This document shows positions 1-8,586 of a stretch of 44,411 bases of DNA, piece by piece (position 1 is the first letter of the stretch; each line of letters starts with the position of its first letter). Under the pieces are notes generated by a model. That model did no database searches, was not told where the DNA came from, and saw only the letters and a program-made list of their open reading frames with translations. The translations under genes and the position numbers were made by a program. Source of the DNA: Desulfobulbaceae bacterium (GTDB taxonomy: Bacteria > Desulfobacterota > Desulfobulbia > Desulfobulbales > Desulfobulbaceae). The stretch covers positions 1-44,411 of the forward strand of contig JALSNC010000122.1 of assembly GCA_026987195.1 (NCBI GenBank), given 5' to 3'.

Positions 1-1822
1 GTTCCATATTGGTCATCAGCTGCCGGACCTCCACCCGCTCGCGGAAGCGGCCCACATCGGTGATGCTGATCTGGCAGCCGAGCATGGAGGCGTTGCCCAG
101 GTAATAGAACCGGTCCCGGTCCACGTCGGGCAGCAGGCCGATGCAGATCGCCCGCTCGAGATCGATGTAGGCGCCGAAGTTTCCGGCCAGGATCACCCGG
201 TCGAGATCGGCAAAGGTGAGCCCCACCGACTGGAGCAGGGTCTGGTAGCCGGCATACATGGCCCCCTTGGCCCGCATCAGGTTGTCCAGGTCCACCTCGG
301 TGATGACGATATCCTCGCCGATCAGTGAATCCTGGCTCCAGGCCAGCACATACTCCCAGCCGTCTCGTCCCTCCCGGATGCGGGGATGATCGAGGTCGCG
401 ACGGAACTTGCCCTGCTGGTCGATGACACCGGCCTCGAGCAGTTCGGAAACGATGGAGATCAGACCGGAGCCGCAGATACCACTGGGCTTGATCCGGCCG
501 ATGGTGACGATCATGGGATCAAAGCTCTCGGGGTGGATATGAAAGTTCTCGATGGCGCCGTTGGCGGCCCGCATGCCGTACCGGATGCCGCCACCCTCGA
601 AGGCCGGTCCGGCCGAGCAGGCGGCGCAGACCATCCACTCGCTGTTGCCGACAACGATCTCGCCGTTGGTGCCGATGTCGATGAACAGGCTGACCTTGTC
701 CGACTTGGCCATCTGGCAGGCATGGACACCGGCAACGATGTCGCCCCCCACGTAGGAGGCGATACAGGGATAGAGAAAGAGCCGGACGCTGGGATGGGCC
801 TGGATGCCGAGCCCGGCCGCCTTGGTGAGCGGGAACATGGAGACGCTGGGCACATAGGGTGCCTCACGGATATATTTCGGGTCCAGACCAAGCAGGAGAT
901 GGGACATGACCGTGTTGCCGGCCGCCATGATATAGGAGATGTCGGCAGGGCTGATGATCATCTCGCGGCAGATCTCGTCGATGATCGTGTTGATGGTGGC
1001 AACCACCTTGTCCTGCAGGGCATTGAGCCCCCCGGGCCGACCGGCATAGATGATCCGCGAGATCACGTCCTCGCCGTAACTGATCTGGCCGTTGTAACCC
1101 GAGGCCTCGGCGATGACCTTGCCGGTGTTGAGATCCACCAGCACCCCGGAACAGGTGGTGGTGCCGATATCGATGGCCAGGCCATAGAGCCGCGAGGTGG
1201 TGTCTCCGGCCTCCACGTCGATGATCCGGAAGGGTTCGTTGCTGCTCCGGCCGTGCAGCAGGAGCAGGGTGATCTTCCAGTCGGAATCACGCAGGGCCCT
1301 GGGCAGGAGCTTGATCAGTTCCGGATGATCGTAGGTGGGTTCCAGGGAATCGGGCAGGACCTTCCTGATCCCCCGCATCACCCGCTGCATGTCGGAGATG
1401 TTGTCTTCCAGGGTGGGGGGCGGCAGCTCGAGATAGAGCTTGGTCACGGGCGGATTCACCTCCCATGTCCCGATCAGGGTCTCGAGGGAACGGGCCGAGA
1501 TGGTCCGGGTGGTCTTGGGTTTGCGCTTGAGGGCCTTGCCGCTTTTGGTGGTCGTTTCCGGGATGGTCACCACCAGGTCGGACTGGACCGAGGAGAGGCA
1601 GGCCAGGCGATAGCCCCGGTCCCAGTCCTCCTGGCGCAGGTTGGCCTTGTCGGAGCGGACCGTTCCCTGGTTGACAATGACCTTGCACTTGCCGCAGACT
1701 CCGTCGCCACCGCAGTAGGCATGGATATAGACCCCGGCATTGGCGGCGGCGGTCAGTAAATTCTCGCCATGGTCGACGGTTACGGTTATGTTGTCGGGTT
1801 GAAATGTTATGGTATGCTTCAT
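1..1822 (-). CDS. 2Fe-2S ferredoxin / ASKHA-domain protein (corrinoid-activator type), 3' end outside window
   Basis: The reading frame is open from an ATG at 1822 to the left edge (607 codons), so the C-terminus is missing. The N-terminus is a plant-type 2Fe-2S ferredoxin domain with Cys37, Cys43 and Cys46 (CGGDGVCGKC) and a later Cys in an ACLSSVQ context. The rest reads as an ASKHA (actin/hsp70-like ATPase) domain with DIGTTT-like phosphate-binding and DIGTNGEI-like segments. This is the arrangement of COG3894 proteins, which use ATP to reduce the corrinoid of methyl-transfer proteins back to Co(I). No corrinoid protein or methyltransferase lies in the visible flank, so its partner is not known here. 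It is divergent from prmA. The full-length family is about 600-660 residues, so little is probably missing. The family is clear; the substrate is an inference. Confidence 0.85.
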   Translation of the reverse strand, partial: MKHTITFQPDNITVTVDHGENLLTAAANAGVYIHAYCGGDGVCGKCKVIVNQGTVRSDKANLRQEDWDRGYRLACLSSVQSDLVVTIPETTTKSGKALKRKPKTTRTISARSLETLIGTWEVNPPVTKLYLELPPPTLEDNISDMQRVMRGIRKVLPDSLEPTYDHPELIKLLPRALRDSDWKITLLLLHGRSSNEPFRIIDVEAGDTTSRLYGLAIDIGTTTCSGVLVDLNTGKVIAEASGYNGQISYGEDVISRIIYAGRPGGLNALQDKVVATINTIIDEICREMIISPADISYIMAAGNTVMSHLLLGLDPKYIREAPYVPSVSMFPLTKAAGLGIQAHPSVRLFLYPCIASYVGGDIVAGVHACQMAKSDKVSLFIDIGTNGEIVVGNSEWMVCAACSAGPAFEGGGIRYGMRAANGAIENFHIHPESFDPMIVTIGRIKPSGICGSGLISIVSELLEAGVIDQQGKFRRDLDHPRIREGRDGWEYVLAWSQDSLIGEDIVITEVDLDNLMRAKGAMYAGYQTLLQSVGLTFADLDRVILAGNFGAYIDLERAICIGLLPDVDRDRFYYLGNASMLGCQISITDVGRFRERVEVRQLMTNME

Positions 1823-2035
1823 TATATCACTCCGTGAACACCGGGCCGGGCCGACGGATCCGGGGTAGCAGATATCAGAAGTCAGACATCAGGCGTCTGA
1901 AGGCGGAAACCGCCTGCCATGCCCGGCCTGGTCCTTTCCCGCCTGCCAGCAGCCGCGGCCGCGCTATTGCGCCGTCGTAAAAACTCAAATTTATAGCATA
2001 TACCAACCGTTAATTCAATGAAGGAACAGGGGATA

Positions 2036-2968
2036 ATGACCAGGGAATCGGCCGGAGACAAGGGGCGGAAATGGCTCAAAATCAACCTGCAGGTTCCCCT
2101 GCGTGCTGTGGAATCGGTATCCGACCTCCTTGCCGTGATCAGCGGCGCCGGTGTCGAAGTCCGGCCACCTGAAGGCGCAACCAGCGAGGTCTCCGCCTTT
2201 TTTGTCGTGGAGCCGCAAGACGGCGGGGATGCCGACACCACCTCGGCCGCCATCCTCGCCCGGGTCCGGGAGGAGGTGGGCGGGATGCTCGCCCTCTATG
2301 ATCTGCCGATACCGGGACTGACGCATGAACTCCTGGACGATGAGGACTGGGCCACGAGCTGGCGGCAATTCTTCAAGCCCTTTGAGATCGTTCCCGGCCT
2401 GGTGATCAGGCCCTCGTGGGAGAGCTACCGGCCCGCGCCGGACCAGCAGGTCCTGGTGATGGATCCCGGCATGGCCTTCGGCACCGGCCAGCACGCCTCC
2501 ACCCGCATGGCCCTTGATCTGGTCGCCGACACCTGCCGCACATACCGGCCGGCGCCGGTTCTCGACGTGGGCACCGGCACCGGCATCCTGGCCATGGGGG
2601 CGGCCCTCTTCGGTGCCGACCGGATTCTGGCCATCGACAACGACCCCGAGGCGGTGCGGGTGGCCACGGCCACGGTCCGGGCCAATCGCCTCCAGGAGAG
2701 AATCCGGGTCTCGGCAGAGGATCTTGCCGCTGTCCAGGGCCCCTTTGCCCTTATCTGCGCCAATATCGTCCACAACGTGCTGGTGGACATGGCCCCGGAC
2801 TTCCGCCGCCTGCTCGCACCCGGCGGCCGGATCGTTCTCGCCGGCCTCCTCCGGGGCGAACAGGAGCGCAACATCGGCCGTATCTACAGTGCCCTGGGCC
2901 TGCGGCCGGTGCACAGCCTGCAGCACGAGGAGTGGGCAGCCCTGCTCCTCCTGGACACCTCCCGCTGA
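2036..2968 (+). CDS. prmA: Ribosomal protein L11 methyltransferase PrmA
   Basis: A class I SAM-dependent methyltransferase that trimethylates lysines and the N-terminus of ribosomal protein L11 in the cytoplasm. The protein (about 310 residues) has a poorly conserved N-terminal L11-recognition half. This is followed by the SAM-binding glycine loop DVGTGTGILAMG, the acidic AIDNDPEAV motif and the catalytic-region motif CANIVHNVLV, the PrmA counterpart of NILA. An in-frame ATG at 2018 would add six residues. I prefer 2036 because AAGGA at 2021-2025 makes a good ribosome binding site for it, while nothing comparable precedes 2018. It is followed after 21 bases by the AsmA-like gene on the same strand, so the two may be co-transcribed. 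Confidence 0.92.
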   Translation: MTRESAGDKGRKWLKINLQVPLRAVESVSDLLAVISGAGVEVRPPEGATSEVSAFFVVEPQDGGDADTTSAAILARVREEVGGMLALYDLPIPGLTHELLDDEDWATSWRQFFKPFEIVPGLVIRPSWESYRPAPDQQVLVMDPGMAFGTGQHASTRMALDLVADTCRTYRPAPVLDVGTGTGILAMGAALFGADRILAIDNDPEAVRVATATVRANRLQERIRVSAEDLAAVQGPFALICANIVHNVLVDMAPDFRRLLAPGGRIVLAGLLRGEQERNIGRIYSALGLRPVHSLQHEEWAALLLLDTSR

Positions 2969-2989
2969 CACTCCAACCGCCGACCGACC

Positions 2990-5626
2990 ATGCGACGCCT
3001 GTTCCGCTCTTCCCTCTTCCTTCTCCTCGGCCTGCTGCTGGTGGCAGGTGGCTGCTGGTACCAGCTCCGCAAGGGGATCACCATCGACTCCCTCACCCTG
3101 CCTTCCGTGAAGATCAACCGGCTGACCATCCGGCTGGAACACCGTCTCTCGGTCAGCATCGGCGACCTGACCATCTCCGGCGGCAGGATGCTTTTCGATC
3201 CCGAGATCTGGGTCCCCAGGATCAGGACCGCCTCCCGCCTGCTGCAGGAACTCAGGATCCGCCACTTCCTCTACCACGGCTATTCGGGCAGCCTGACCTG
3301 GTCCGACCGGACCTTCCATCTGCAGAACGACCTGGTGGACGTCACCGCCACCCTGTCCTTCCGGGGCGGCGTCTTTTCCTTTGACCTGCAGCGCCTGCGA
3401 ACCCGCAACTACGACCTGCAGGTGCGCGGTCGCGGCACCTACGGCTTCAGAAGCAGGCGGTTTGCCTTTGCCGGGACCGCCGAAGGATACGGCATCCGGG
3501 GCCAGGCTGCTCTTGAGATGCGGGGCGCGCAGGGAGAACTGCGGCTGCGGACCGGCGATTTTTCCGGTCTCGCCGCTGTCCTTGCCCCCTTTCCCGTGGA
3601 CCGGGACCTCCGCTCCTGGCTCACCGAAAAGATCACTGCCCGGGCCATGCGCATCGAGGAACTGCGCCTGCGTTTCCGGCTGGAAAACGGGCTGCCGGTT
3701 CTGCAGCCACAGTCCATCAGCGGCAGGGCCAGGCTGCGGCAGGTGGCCATCGCTTTCAACCCTGACCTGGAACCGGTGCGGATCCGCAGCGCCCTGCTGG
3801 AGTGGAAGGACGACCGGCTCGACTGCAACCTGACCGGTCCCATGTATCGCAACAGAAGCCTGGACGGCAGTCATATCGTCATCACCAACCTGCTGGGCGA
3901 CCAGCCCTCCAGCATCGATATCCGGCTCCGCACCCGGACCCGACTCGACCGGCCGGTCCTGGACCTGCTCCGAGCCTACGACATCGACCTGCCTCTGATC
4001 CAGACCGACGGTTATACAGCGGCAGACCTGCGGCTGCTTCTGCGCCTGCGCGACCTGGACCTCCAGGCCACGGGCCGCTTCAGCACCGGCAGAAGCGACT
4101 GGCTCTGGCAGGATATTCCCCTTGGCTGTGAACGGGCCGTAGTGGACCTGGCCAACAACAGGATCACCATCCGGGAGGCGGAACTCTCCTGGCAGGACAG
4201 CCTGCAGGCCGGCCTGAGCGGCGACGTGGACATGACGGCCCGGCAGGCGCACCTTACCGCCGATATCCACCGCCTGGAGCTGAAAAGAGGCGACATGGCC
4301 CTCCTGCAGGCAGAAAACATGCGCCTGCCCCTGGTGGTCGACTTCAGGGATACGGCCATCATCAGGCTGCCCCTGCTCGAAACCGAGATCACCGACGACG
4401 GTCACACGGTCACGGCCATGGTCCGCAGCCTCAGGGCCGTCCGGCCGCTGGTGCCGTTCCTGGCGGATATTCCCCTGGACAACGGCAGCCTGCGGGTCAG
4501 CAGCTCAGACATGGAGAGCTTCCACTTCCAGGGCCTCATCACTCTCCTGGACAGCAGCCTGCGCGACCATGGCCGGCCGGTGACCAGGTTCCGCTTCCAG
4601 GGCTCCACCGATGCAGGCGGGACCATCGTCTCGGTGAACGACGGCAAGATCATCGCCAGAATATCGGAAAAACTCAGGATCCACCTCAAGGACTATGGTG
4701 TGGTCATTGACGGGCAGGGAGCCACCGCCGGTCTCCACCTCGCCCTGCCCACCCACATCAGCGCCACCAACTCTCTCCTGCGGGTGCGGGGCTTCACCAT
4801 CCCCGCCACCAGCTACAAGGCTGACCTCGACGGCGCCATGATCCGCATCACCGCCACCCTGCCCTCCTCCGGGACCATCCGGGCCGAGCGGCGCGGCAAC
4901 CGGTTCCACCTGGTCGGCAGTCGTCTCACCGCGGACCTGGTGCAGCAGCTGGTCACCTTCATGGACCTGGAAGGCGGCCTGTTCAATGTCTCGCTCTGGG
5001 GGACCGACGAGGATTTCGAGGGGTTCATCGAATGCAGCGACGTCCTGGTCCGCGACAGCGAATTCGTACTCCTGAGCAATATCATGGCCTTTCTCGATAC
5101 CATACCGGCCCTGGCGACCTTCTCCTCGGCCGGCTTCAACAGCAACGGCTACAAGATCAAGAAGGCGGTGGCCCAGTTCCGCTACCGGCGGGGCGTCCTG
5201 ACCATCATCGACTCCTTTTCCGAGGGAACCTCCATCAATACCCGGGCCAAGGGCACCCTGGACTTCAACCGCAAGACGATCAACATGGAGGTGACCCTGC
5301 AGACCCTGAAGAGCCTGAGCAAGGTCATCAGCACCATCCCCTGGGTCGGCTATGCCATCCTCGGCAAGGACGGCACCATGAGCACGGTCCTCCAGATCAC
5401 CGGCAGCCTGGAGCATCCCGAGATCACCACCCACCTGTCGGAACAGGCGGTGCTGGCGCCGCTCAATATCCTGGAGCGGACCCTGACCTGGCCCTTCAGG
5501 CTGTTCGGCTGGGACAGGGACGAGAAAAAACCGGGTGTACAGGACCAGGGCGCACAGCCCCCGGCCATTCCAGTCCCCGGGGAACCGCAGCCCGATACCG
5601 CGCCACCGGCCACTGACCGAAGGTAG
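2990..5626 (+). CDS. AsmA/YhdP-like envelope protein (DUF3971 / AsmA-like C-terminal)
   Basis: An 878-residue protein with an N-terminal signal anchor (residues about 5-24, hydrophobic after MRRLFRSS). A long, beta-rich, weakly repetitive body with many short LRL/IRI strands follows, typical of repeating beta-groove proteins. The last 250 residues carry the AsmA-like C-terminal signature: FNSNGYKIKKAVAQFRYRRG, then TRAKGTLDFNRKTINMEVTL and a VGYAILGKDG segment. A Pro-rich tail ends the protein. AsmA-clan proteins such as YhdP and TamB span the periplasm and are implicated in phospholipid transport to the outer membrane. The ORF is almost complete relative to YhdP-type proteins of sulfate reducers. 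It follows prmA and ends just before a palindromic repeat that may stop transcription. The exact subfamily is uncertain. Confidence 0.8.
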   Translation: MRRLFRSSLFLLLGLLLVAGGCWYQLRKGITIDSLTLPSVKINRLTIRLEHRLSVSIGDLTISGGRMLFDPEIWVPRIRTASRLLQELRIRHFLYHGYSGSLTWSDRTFHLQNDLVDVTATLSFRGGVFSFDLQRLRTRNYDLQVRGRGTYGFRSRRFAFAGTAEGYGIRGQAALEMRGAQGELRLRTGDFSGLAAVLAPFPVDRDLRSWLTEKITARAMRIEELRLRFRLENGLPVLQPQSISGRARLRQVAIAFNPDLEPVRIRSALLEWKDDRLDCNLTGPMYRNRSLDGSHIVITNLLGDQPSSIDIRLRTRTRLDRPVLDLLRAYDIDLPLIQTDGYTAADLRLLLRLRDLDLQATGRFSTGRSDWLWQDIPLGCERAVVDLANNRITIREAELSWQDSLQAGLSGDVDMTARQAHLTADIHRLELKRGDMALLQAENMRLPLVVDFRDTAIIRLPLLETEITDDGHTVTAMVRSLRAVRPLVPFLADIPLDNGSLRVSSSDMESFHFQGLITLLDSSLRDHGRPVTRFRFQGSTDAGGTIVSVNDGKIIARISEKLRIHLKDYGVVIDGQGATAGLHLALPTHISATNSLLRVRGFTIPATSYKADLDGAMIRITATLPSSGTIRAERRGNRFHLVGSRLTADLVQQLVTFMDLEGGLFNVSLWGTDEDFEGFIECSDVLVRDSEFVLLSNIMAFLDTIPALATFSSAGFNSNGYKIKKAVAQFRYRRGVLTIIDSFSEGTSINTRAKGTLDFNRKTINMEVTLQTLKSLSKVISTIPWVGYAILGKDGTMSTVLQITGSLEHPEITTHLSEQAVLAPLNILERTLTWPFRLFGWDRDEKKPGVQDQGAQPPAIPVPGEPQPDTAPPATDRR

Positions 5627-5692
5627 CGAAACATCCGGCAGTCGCAACAGTTCACCGCTAGCGGCAATACGTTTGAATAATAACGATTTTTT

Positions 5693-5802
5693 GTAACAGT
5701 TCAGCAGTGCGTCAGCTGTGCGTGATCGTGACTGGCCGCTATAGTCCGCTATTATGCGGCCAGTCATGAGCGCGTGCAGATGGCGTGCTGCTGAACTGTT
5801 AC
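5693..5802. repeat. Intergenic palindromic repeat, family A (copy 1)
   Basis: The element begins GTAACAGTTCAGCAG and ends with its exact 15-base reverse complement. A second inner pair, ACTGGCCGC and GCGGCCAGT, lies inside, so the whole 110 bases can fold into one long hairpin. It sits between the convergent AsmA-like and AF1514-like genes. Related copies lie near 8088, 14449, 20498 and 25318. A partial relative of the side unit, AACAGTTCACCGCTAGCGGC, lies at about 5646-5665. Confidence 0.8.
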
Positions 5803-5808
5803 CGGCAG

Positions 5809-6132
5809 TTACCACTCCACCGGCGTAAAGAAAAAAACGAACCGGCCATCTTCCACATCCACCTTCAAGGTCGCACCGTGGCTGAGGGCGTAATCGATAT
5901 AGCCGGTCTTGGCACAGTCTCCCGCACACTCGGTGGCGTGGGCCGGCGATTCAACGTCCCGGTCCCGGTCATACCAGGAGACCAGCATCCAGTCCTCGAA
6001 CCGGCCGGCCGCCACCTCCTTTGCCTGGCCCATGGCCTCCTGGTAGTCGACAGGACTCTTCTCCGGGTGCAGGGCGACCTCTTCGATCCCGTCCCGGTCC
6101 CGCTTCGGCAGCGCACATTCCTTCTCCGCCAT
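5809..6132 (-). CDS. Small AF1514-like (DUF5619) protein of unknown function
   Basis: A 107-residue, acidic, soluble protein. I chose the ATG at 6132 because GGGAGG lies seven bases upstream; an upstream ATG at 6192 lacks a good site and would add a low-complexity leader. Features include a central DYQEAMGQAKE helix, the segment DWMLVSWYDRDRD, a pair of cysteines in TECAGDCAKTGY, and a C-terminal strand run ending RFVFFFTPVEW. This layout resembles the small AF1514 family found in archaea and sulfate-reducing bacteria. I make that assignment from memory, and the function is unknown. It is convergent with the AsmA-like gene and divergent from hipA. Confidence 0.65.
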   Translation of the reverse strand: MAEKECALPKRDRDGIEEVALHPEKSPVDYQEAMGQAKEVAAGRFEDWMLVSWYDRDRDVESPAHATECAGDCAKTGYIDYALSHGATLKVDVEDGRFVFFFTPVEW

Positions 6133-6347
6133 GGCAACCTCCCTTATGTTCTCTGATAACATTCCTCCGGCCCTCCCTCCTATCCATTCCACATGGAGGC
6201 AAAAAATGAAACCTCAATCCGCAGATACATCGCCATCCCATCGCTGCACCGCTGTTCATGGCGCAGAACACCACCAGCCCGGCCCCCGATCATGTGCCAG
6301 CACCCGTCGACCACAACACGAAAAAGTAAATTTTATTTGACCTCATA

Positions 6348-6391
6348 TTGTTTTTCTGCCAATAAGGCATTATATTATAGACTGTATATAA
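6348..6391 (+). promoter_or_regulatory. Candidate hipA promoter with overlapping palindromic operator
   Basis: TTGTTT at 6348-6353 is separated by 17 bases from TATATT at 6371-6376, a plausible sigma70 promoter about 80 bases before hipA. Overlapping the -10 box is the inverted repeat TTATAT (6370-6375), ten bases, ATATAA (6386-6391), a fitting site for autoregulation by the HipB-like protein. The local A+T richness contrasts with the surrounding G+C-rich DNA. Read directly from sequence; function is inferred. Confidence 0.5.
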
Positions 6392-6454
6392 AGACTCCCG
6401 CCGTATTCCCGGCGCACCGGCCGGGACAGGGGCGGAAGGGGCAGAAAACGTGAT

Positions 6455-7708
6455 ATGCAAAAAAACCTGAATATCTTCATACGGTTGCCTGATGGACGCC
6501 GCACCATGGCCGGCAGACTGCTGTACGAACACCAGGCGGACGGCACGATCCACAGCTACTTCCGCTACGAATCCTCGTGGGTGGGCGACCCGGACGCCTT
6601 TCCCCTGGATCCCGTCAACCTGCCCCTGGGCAGCGAGGTGTTCCGGCTCAGGTCCCGCTCCGGCCTCTGGGGGGTGCTGGAGGACGCCCTGCCCGATGCC
6701 TGGGGCAGGCGACTGCTCCAGGCCAGGCACGGCATCGACGTCTCCAGGCGCAACAACATTGACCTGCTCCTGCTCACCGGCTGGGCCGAACCCGGCGCCA
6801 CCGGTTTTTCCGGGACCACGGCCATGCCGGCCGGCCTGGTCAGGCCCATGGACCTGGATATGACCGACCAGGCCATCAGCGCCGCCGAGACCTTTGAACA
6901 GAACGCCGACGCCGTCAGCCTGCCCGACTTCTTCATCTCCGGCGGTTCCTCTGCCGGCGGTGCCCGCCCCAAGGTCCTGGCCCGTTCCGGCACGGTTCTC
7001 TACCTGGTAAAATTCCCGTCCATCAACGATCCGTCCCCCCACCTCATGGGCCTCCTCGAGTCGTTCGGCCTGGCATGTGCCCGCAGGGCAGGGATCCCGG
7101 TACCCGAGTTCTTCACCATCGAGCCACGGCCGGGCCGTGTCGCCCTGGCGGTCAGACGTTTCGACATCGGCAAGAGGAACGGCAGACACCATTTTCTCAG
7201 CTTCCAGTCACTGGTGGGCACCGAGGAACAGCTCGGTCTGCCCTATGCCCGGATGGCGGGGATCCTGCGCCAGGTGTCTGCTGATCCGGAAACCGACATC
7301 GGCAACCTGTTCAAACAGATGGTGGTCAACATTCTCATCTGCAACCGCGACGATCATCTCAAGAATTTTTCCATGATCTTCGACCCCGGCCTGGCCGGGT
7401 ACCGGCTCACCCCGGCCTACGACATGGTACCCAACCTCTGGCAGATGCAGCACGTTCTCTCCGTCAACTCGAGGACCAGAGATATCACCCGCAAGGACCT
7501 GCTCGCCGAAGGCAGCCGTTTTGCCCTCTCCACCCGGCGCAGCCGACGCCTGGTGGACGCGGCCGTCCGGGGCGTGCGCACCGCCCTGGCCGATCACCGC
7601 CGGATCCTGGACCAGCTTGCGGCGGAAAACCGGCTCTGCGCACGCCTTCTCGACAACATCCGCCGGAATCTGGCAGCCATGGCCCCGCCAGCCGGGAGGA
7701 CAGCATGA
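6455..7708 (+). CDS. hipA: HipA-family serine/threonine kinase (type II toxin-antitoxin toxin)
   Basis: A 417-residue protein of full HipA length. The N-terminal HipA_N domain (about 1-130) includes LEDALPDAWGRRLL. Then come the glycine-rich SGGSSAGGARPK motif at 162-173, which contains the usual autophosphorylation and P-loop region, LYLVKFP (lysine of the ATP site), the VRRFDI strand at 233-238, the catalytic loop NRDDHLKN at 297-304 and the metal-binding AYDMVP with Asp323. All the usual kinase residues are therefore present. HipA of E. coli phosphorylates GltX and induces dormancy; the target here cannot be read from sequence. The stop codon overlaps the start of the HTH gene by four bases. 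The toxin gene comes first, the reverse of classical hipBA. Confidence 0.9.
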   Translation: MQKNLNIFIRLPDGRRTMAGRLLYEHQADGTIHSYFRYESSWVGDPDAFPLDPVNLPLGSEVFRLRSRSGLWGVLEDALPDAWGRRLLQARHGIDVSRRNNIDLLLLTGWAEPGATGFSGTTAMPAGLVRPMDLDMTDQAISAAETFEQNADAVSLPDFFISGGSSAGGARPKVLARSGTVLYLVKFPSINDPSPHLMGLLESFGLACARRAGIPVPEFFTIEPRPGRVALAVRRFDIGKRNGRHHFLSFQSLVGTEEQLGLPYARMAGILRQVSADPETDIGNLFKQMVVNILICNRDDHLKNFSMIFDPGLAGYRLTPAYDMVPNLWQMQHVLSVNSRTRDITRKDLLAEGSRFALSTRRSRRLVDAAVRGVRTALADHRRILDQLAAENRLCARLLDNIRRNLAAMAPPAGRTA

Positions 7709-8037
7709 GAATCCCGGAGATCATCGGCCGCATGGGCCTGCAGATGCGCAAGGCACGCCAGTTGAGACGGGACCGCCAGAAGGACCTGGCCGCCCGCATG
7801 GGCGTCTCGCGCCTGACCGTGATGAAGATGGAAAAGGGCGGGCCGGAGGCGGGCCGGATCCCGCTGGAGACCTGGCTCAGGGCTGCCGAACACCTCGGCC
7901 TGCTCGATACCTGGCAGGAGGTGATGAAGGTACGGGCCGATCCCTTTGAAGAGTATGACAGAAAGGTGAGGGAAGAGGAACGGATCAGGAAGGGCCGGGT
8001 GAAGAAACCGGGCCACAGGGAAACCGGAGGCGGCTGA
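7705..8037 (+). CDS. HipB-like helix-turn-helix antitoxin/regulator
   Basis: A 110-residue protein with an Xre-type HTH at about residues 10-65: the helix GLQMRKARQLRRDRQ, then DLAARMGVSRLTVMKMEKG as turn and recognition helix. The C-terminal 40 residues are highly charged (EEYDRKVREEERIRKG) and probably disordered, as in the tails of many antitoxins. It overlaps hipA by four bases (ATGA), indicating translational coupling. As the partner of HipA it would neutralise the kinase and repress the hipA promoter, possibly through the inverted repeat at 6370-6391. No promoter of its own is visible. Confidence 0.85.
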   Translation: MRIPEIIGRMGLQMRKARQLRRDRQKDLAARMGVSRLTVMKMEKGGPEAGRIPLETWLRAAEHLGLLDTWQEVMKVRADPFEEYDRKVREEERIRKGRVKKPGHRETGGG

Positions 8038-8087
8038 AACTTCGTTGCAAACTCGGCACAGCATAACCCTGAGTCTGGCTTACCTGC

Positions 8088-8242
8088 ACCCGCTCACGGC
8101 TGCGCGCATGGCGGGCTATCAGCGTCTCGCTGCGCTCGCTTTCCTGACGGCCAGCCAGAATCACGCACAGCCTGCGCACTGCTGAACTTTTAGCAAAAGT
8201 GTCGGTCTTTTTAGGTGGTTGCCCATAGCGGAGAACTATTAC
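8088..8242. repeat. Intergenic repeat, family A (copy 2, degenerate left arm)
   Basis: The right half matches copy 3 (14449-14605): the CGCACTGCTGAACTTTTA arm, then the side unit with GGTGGTTGCCCATAGCGG and a GAACTATTAC end. The left arm is diverged and the centre carries an extra CGTCTCGCTGCGCTCGCT segment. It lies downstream of the hip pair and of the tRNA terminator. Short minus-strand reading frames across it repeat the same peptide as those over copy 3, which shows they arise from the repeat and not from genes. Confidence 0.7.
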
Positions 8243-8268
8243 ATTCCAGGTGAGGGGCATGCCACCAG

Positions 8269-8305
8269 ACAAAACAAGGGGTTGACCCTGATGGGCCAAC
8301 CCCTT
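8269..8305 (-). terminator. Intrinsic terminator of tRNA-Arg
   Basis: AAGGGGTTG (8276-8284) and its complement CAACCCCTT (8297-8305) form a perfect nine-base-pair stem. On the minus strand it is followed by TTGTTTTGTC. It lies 10 bases beyond the tRNA 3' end. Confidence 0.8.
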
Positions 8306-8315
8306 GATCTTTCTC

Positions 8316-8392
8316 TGGCGCGCCAGGGAGGATTCGAACCCCCGACCTACGGATTCGTAGTCCGGCACTCTATCCAGCTGAGCTACTGGCGC
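8316..8392 (-). tRNA. tRNA-Arg (anticodon ACG)
   Basis: The acceptor stem GCGCCAG pairs perfectly with CTGGCGC, followed by discriminator G and an encoded CCA end (8316-8318 on the plus strand is TGG). The D arm is GCTC-AGCTGGATA-GAGT. The anticodon arm is CCGGA-CTACGAA-TCCGT?-like, with ACG at positions 34-36, and the T arm is GGGGG-TTCGAAT-CCTCC. ACG is normally modified to ICG and reads CGU, CGC and CGA. The length with CCA is 77 bases. Confidence 0.96.
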
Positions 8393-8405
8393 GTATGTCT
8401 GGGCG

Positions 8406-8434
8406 ACTATACACCAAAACCGGTTCCTGCACAA
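8406..8434 (-). promoter_or_regulatory. Promoter of tRNA-Arg
   Basis: On the minus strand TTGTGC (8434-8429) and TATAGT (8411-8406) are separated by exactly 17 bases. This places a start a few bases upstream of the mature tRNA 5' end at 8392. Confidence 0.75.
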
Positions 8435-8469
8435 GCTCTTTGTGGTGCCGGCAACAGATGTGGTGTCCG

Positions 8470-8491
8470 GCGGGGATCAACCCCGCGTTTT
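8470..8491 (+). terminator. Hairpin with T-run, plus-strand orientation
   Basis: GCGGGG-ATCAA-CCCCGC followed by GTTTT reads as a small intrinsic terminator on the plus strand. No plus-strand gene ends nearby, so it may only stop antisense transcription into the RNase E/G gene or be fortuitous. Confidence 0.3.
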
Positions 8492-8586
8492 CCCCCGGCC
8501 TGACGCAGTGGAAGTTGCAGGCAAGCGGCCACGGCCATTCTGTTTTCGCACGGTCCGGGACCGGATACGGCTGCAGGGGACGAAGG

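Noticed and set aside
386..1759. Plus-strand 457-residue frame over 386-1759
   Set aside because: It is antisense to the ferredoxin-ASKHA gene, has biased low-complexity composition (Gly/Asp/His) and no recognisable domain; a G+C-rich shadow frame.
2015..4405. Minus-strand 796-residue frame
   Set aside because: Antisense to prmA and the AsmA-like gene, both of which have clear motifs. No domain is visible in the antisense product.
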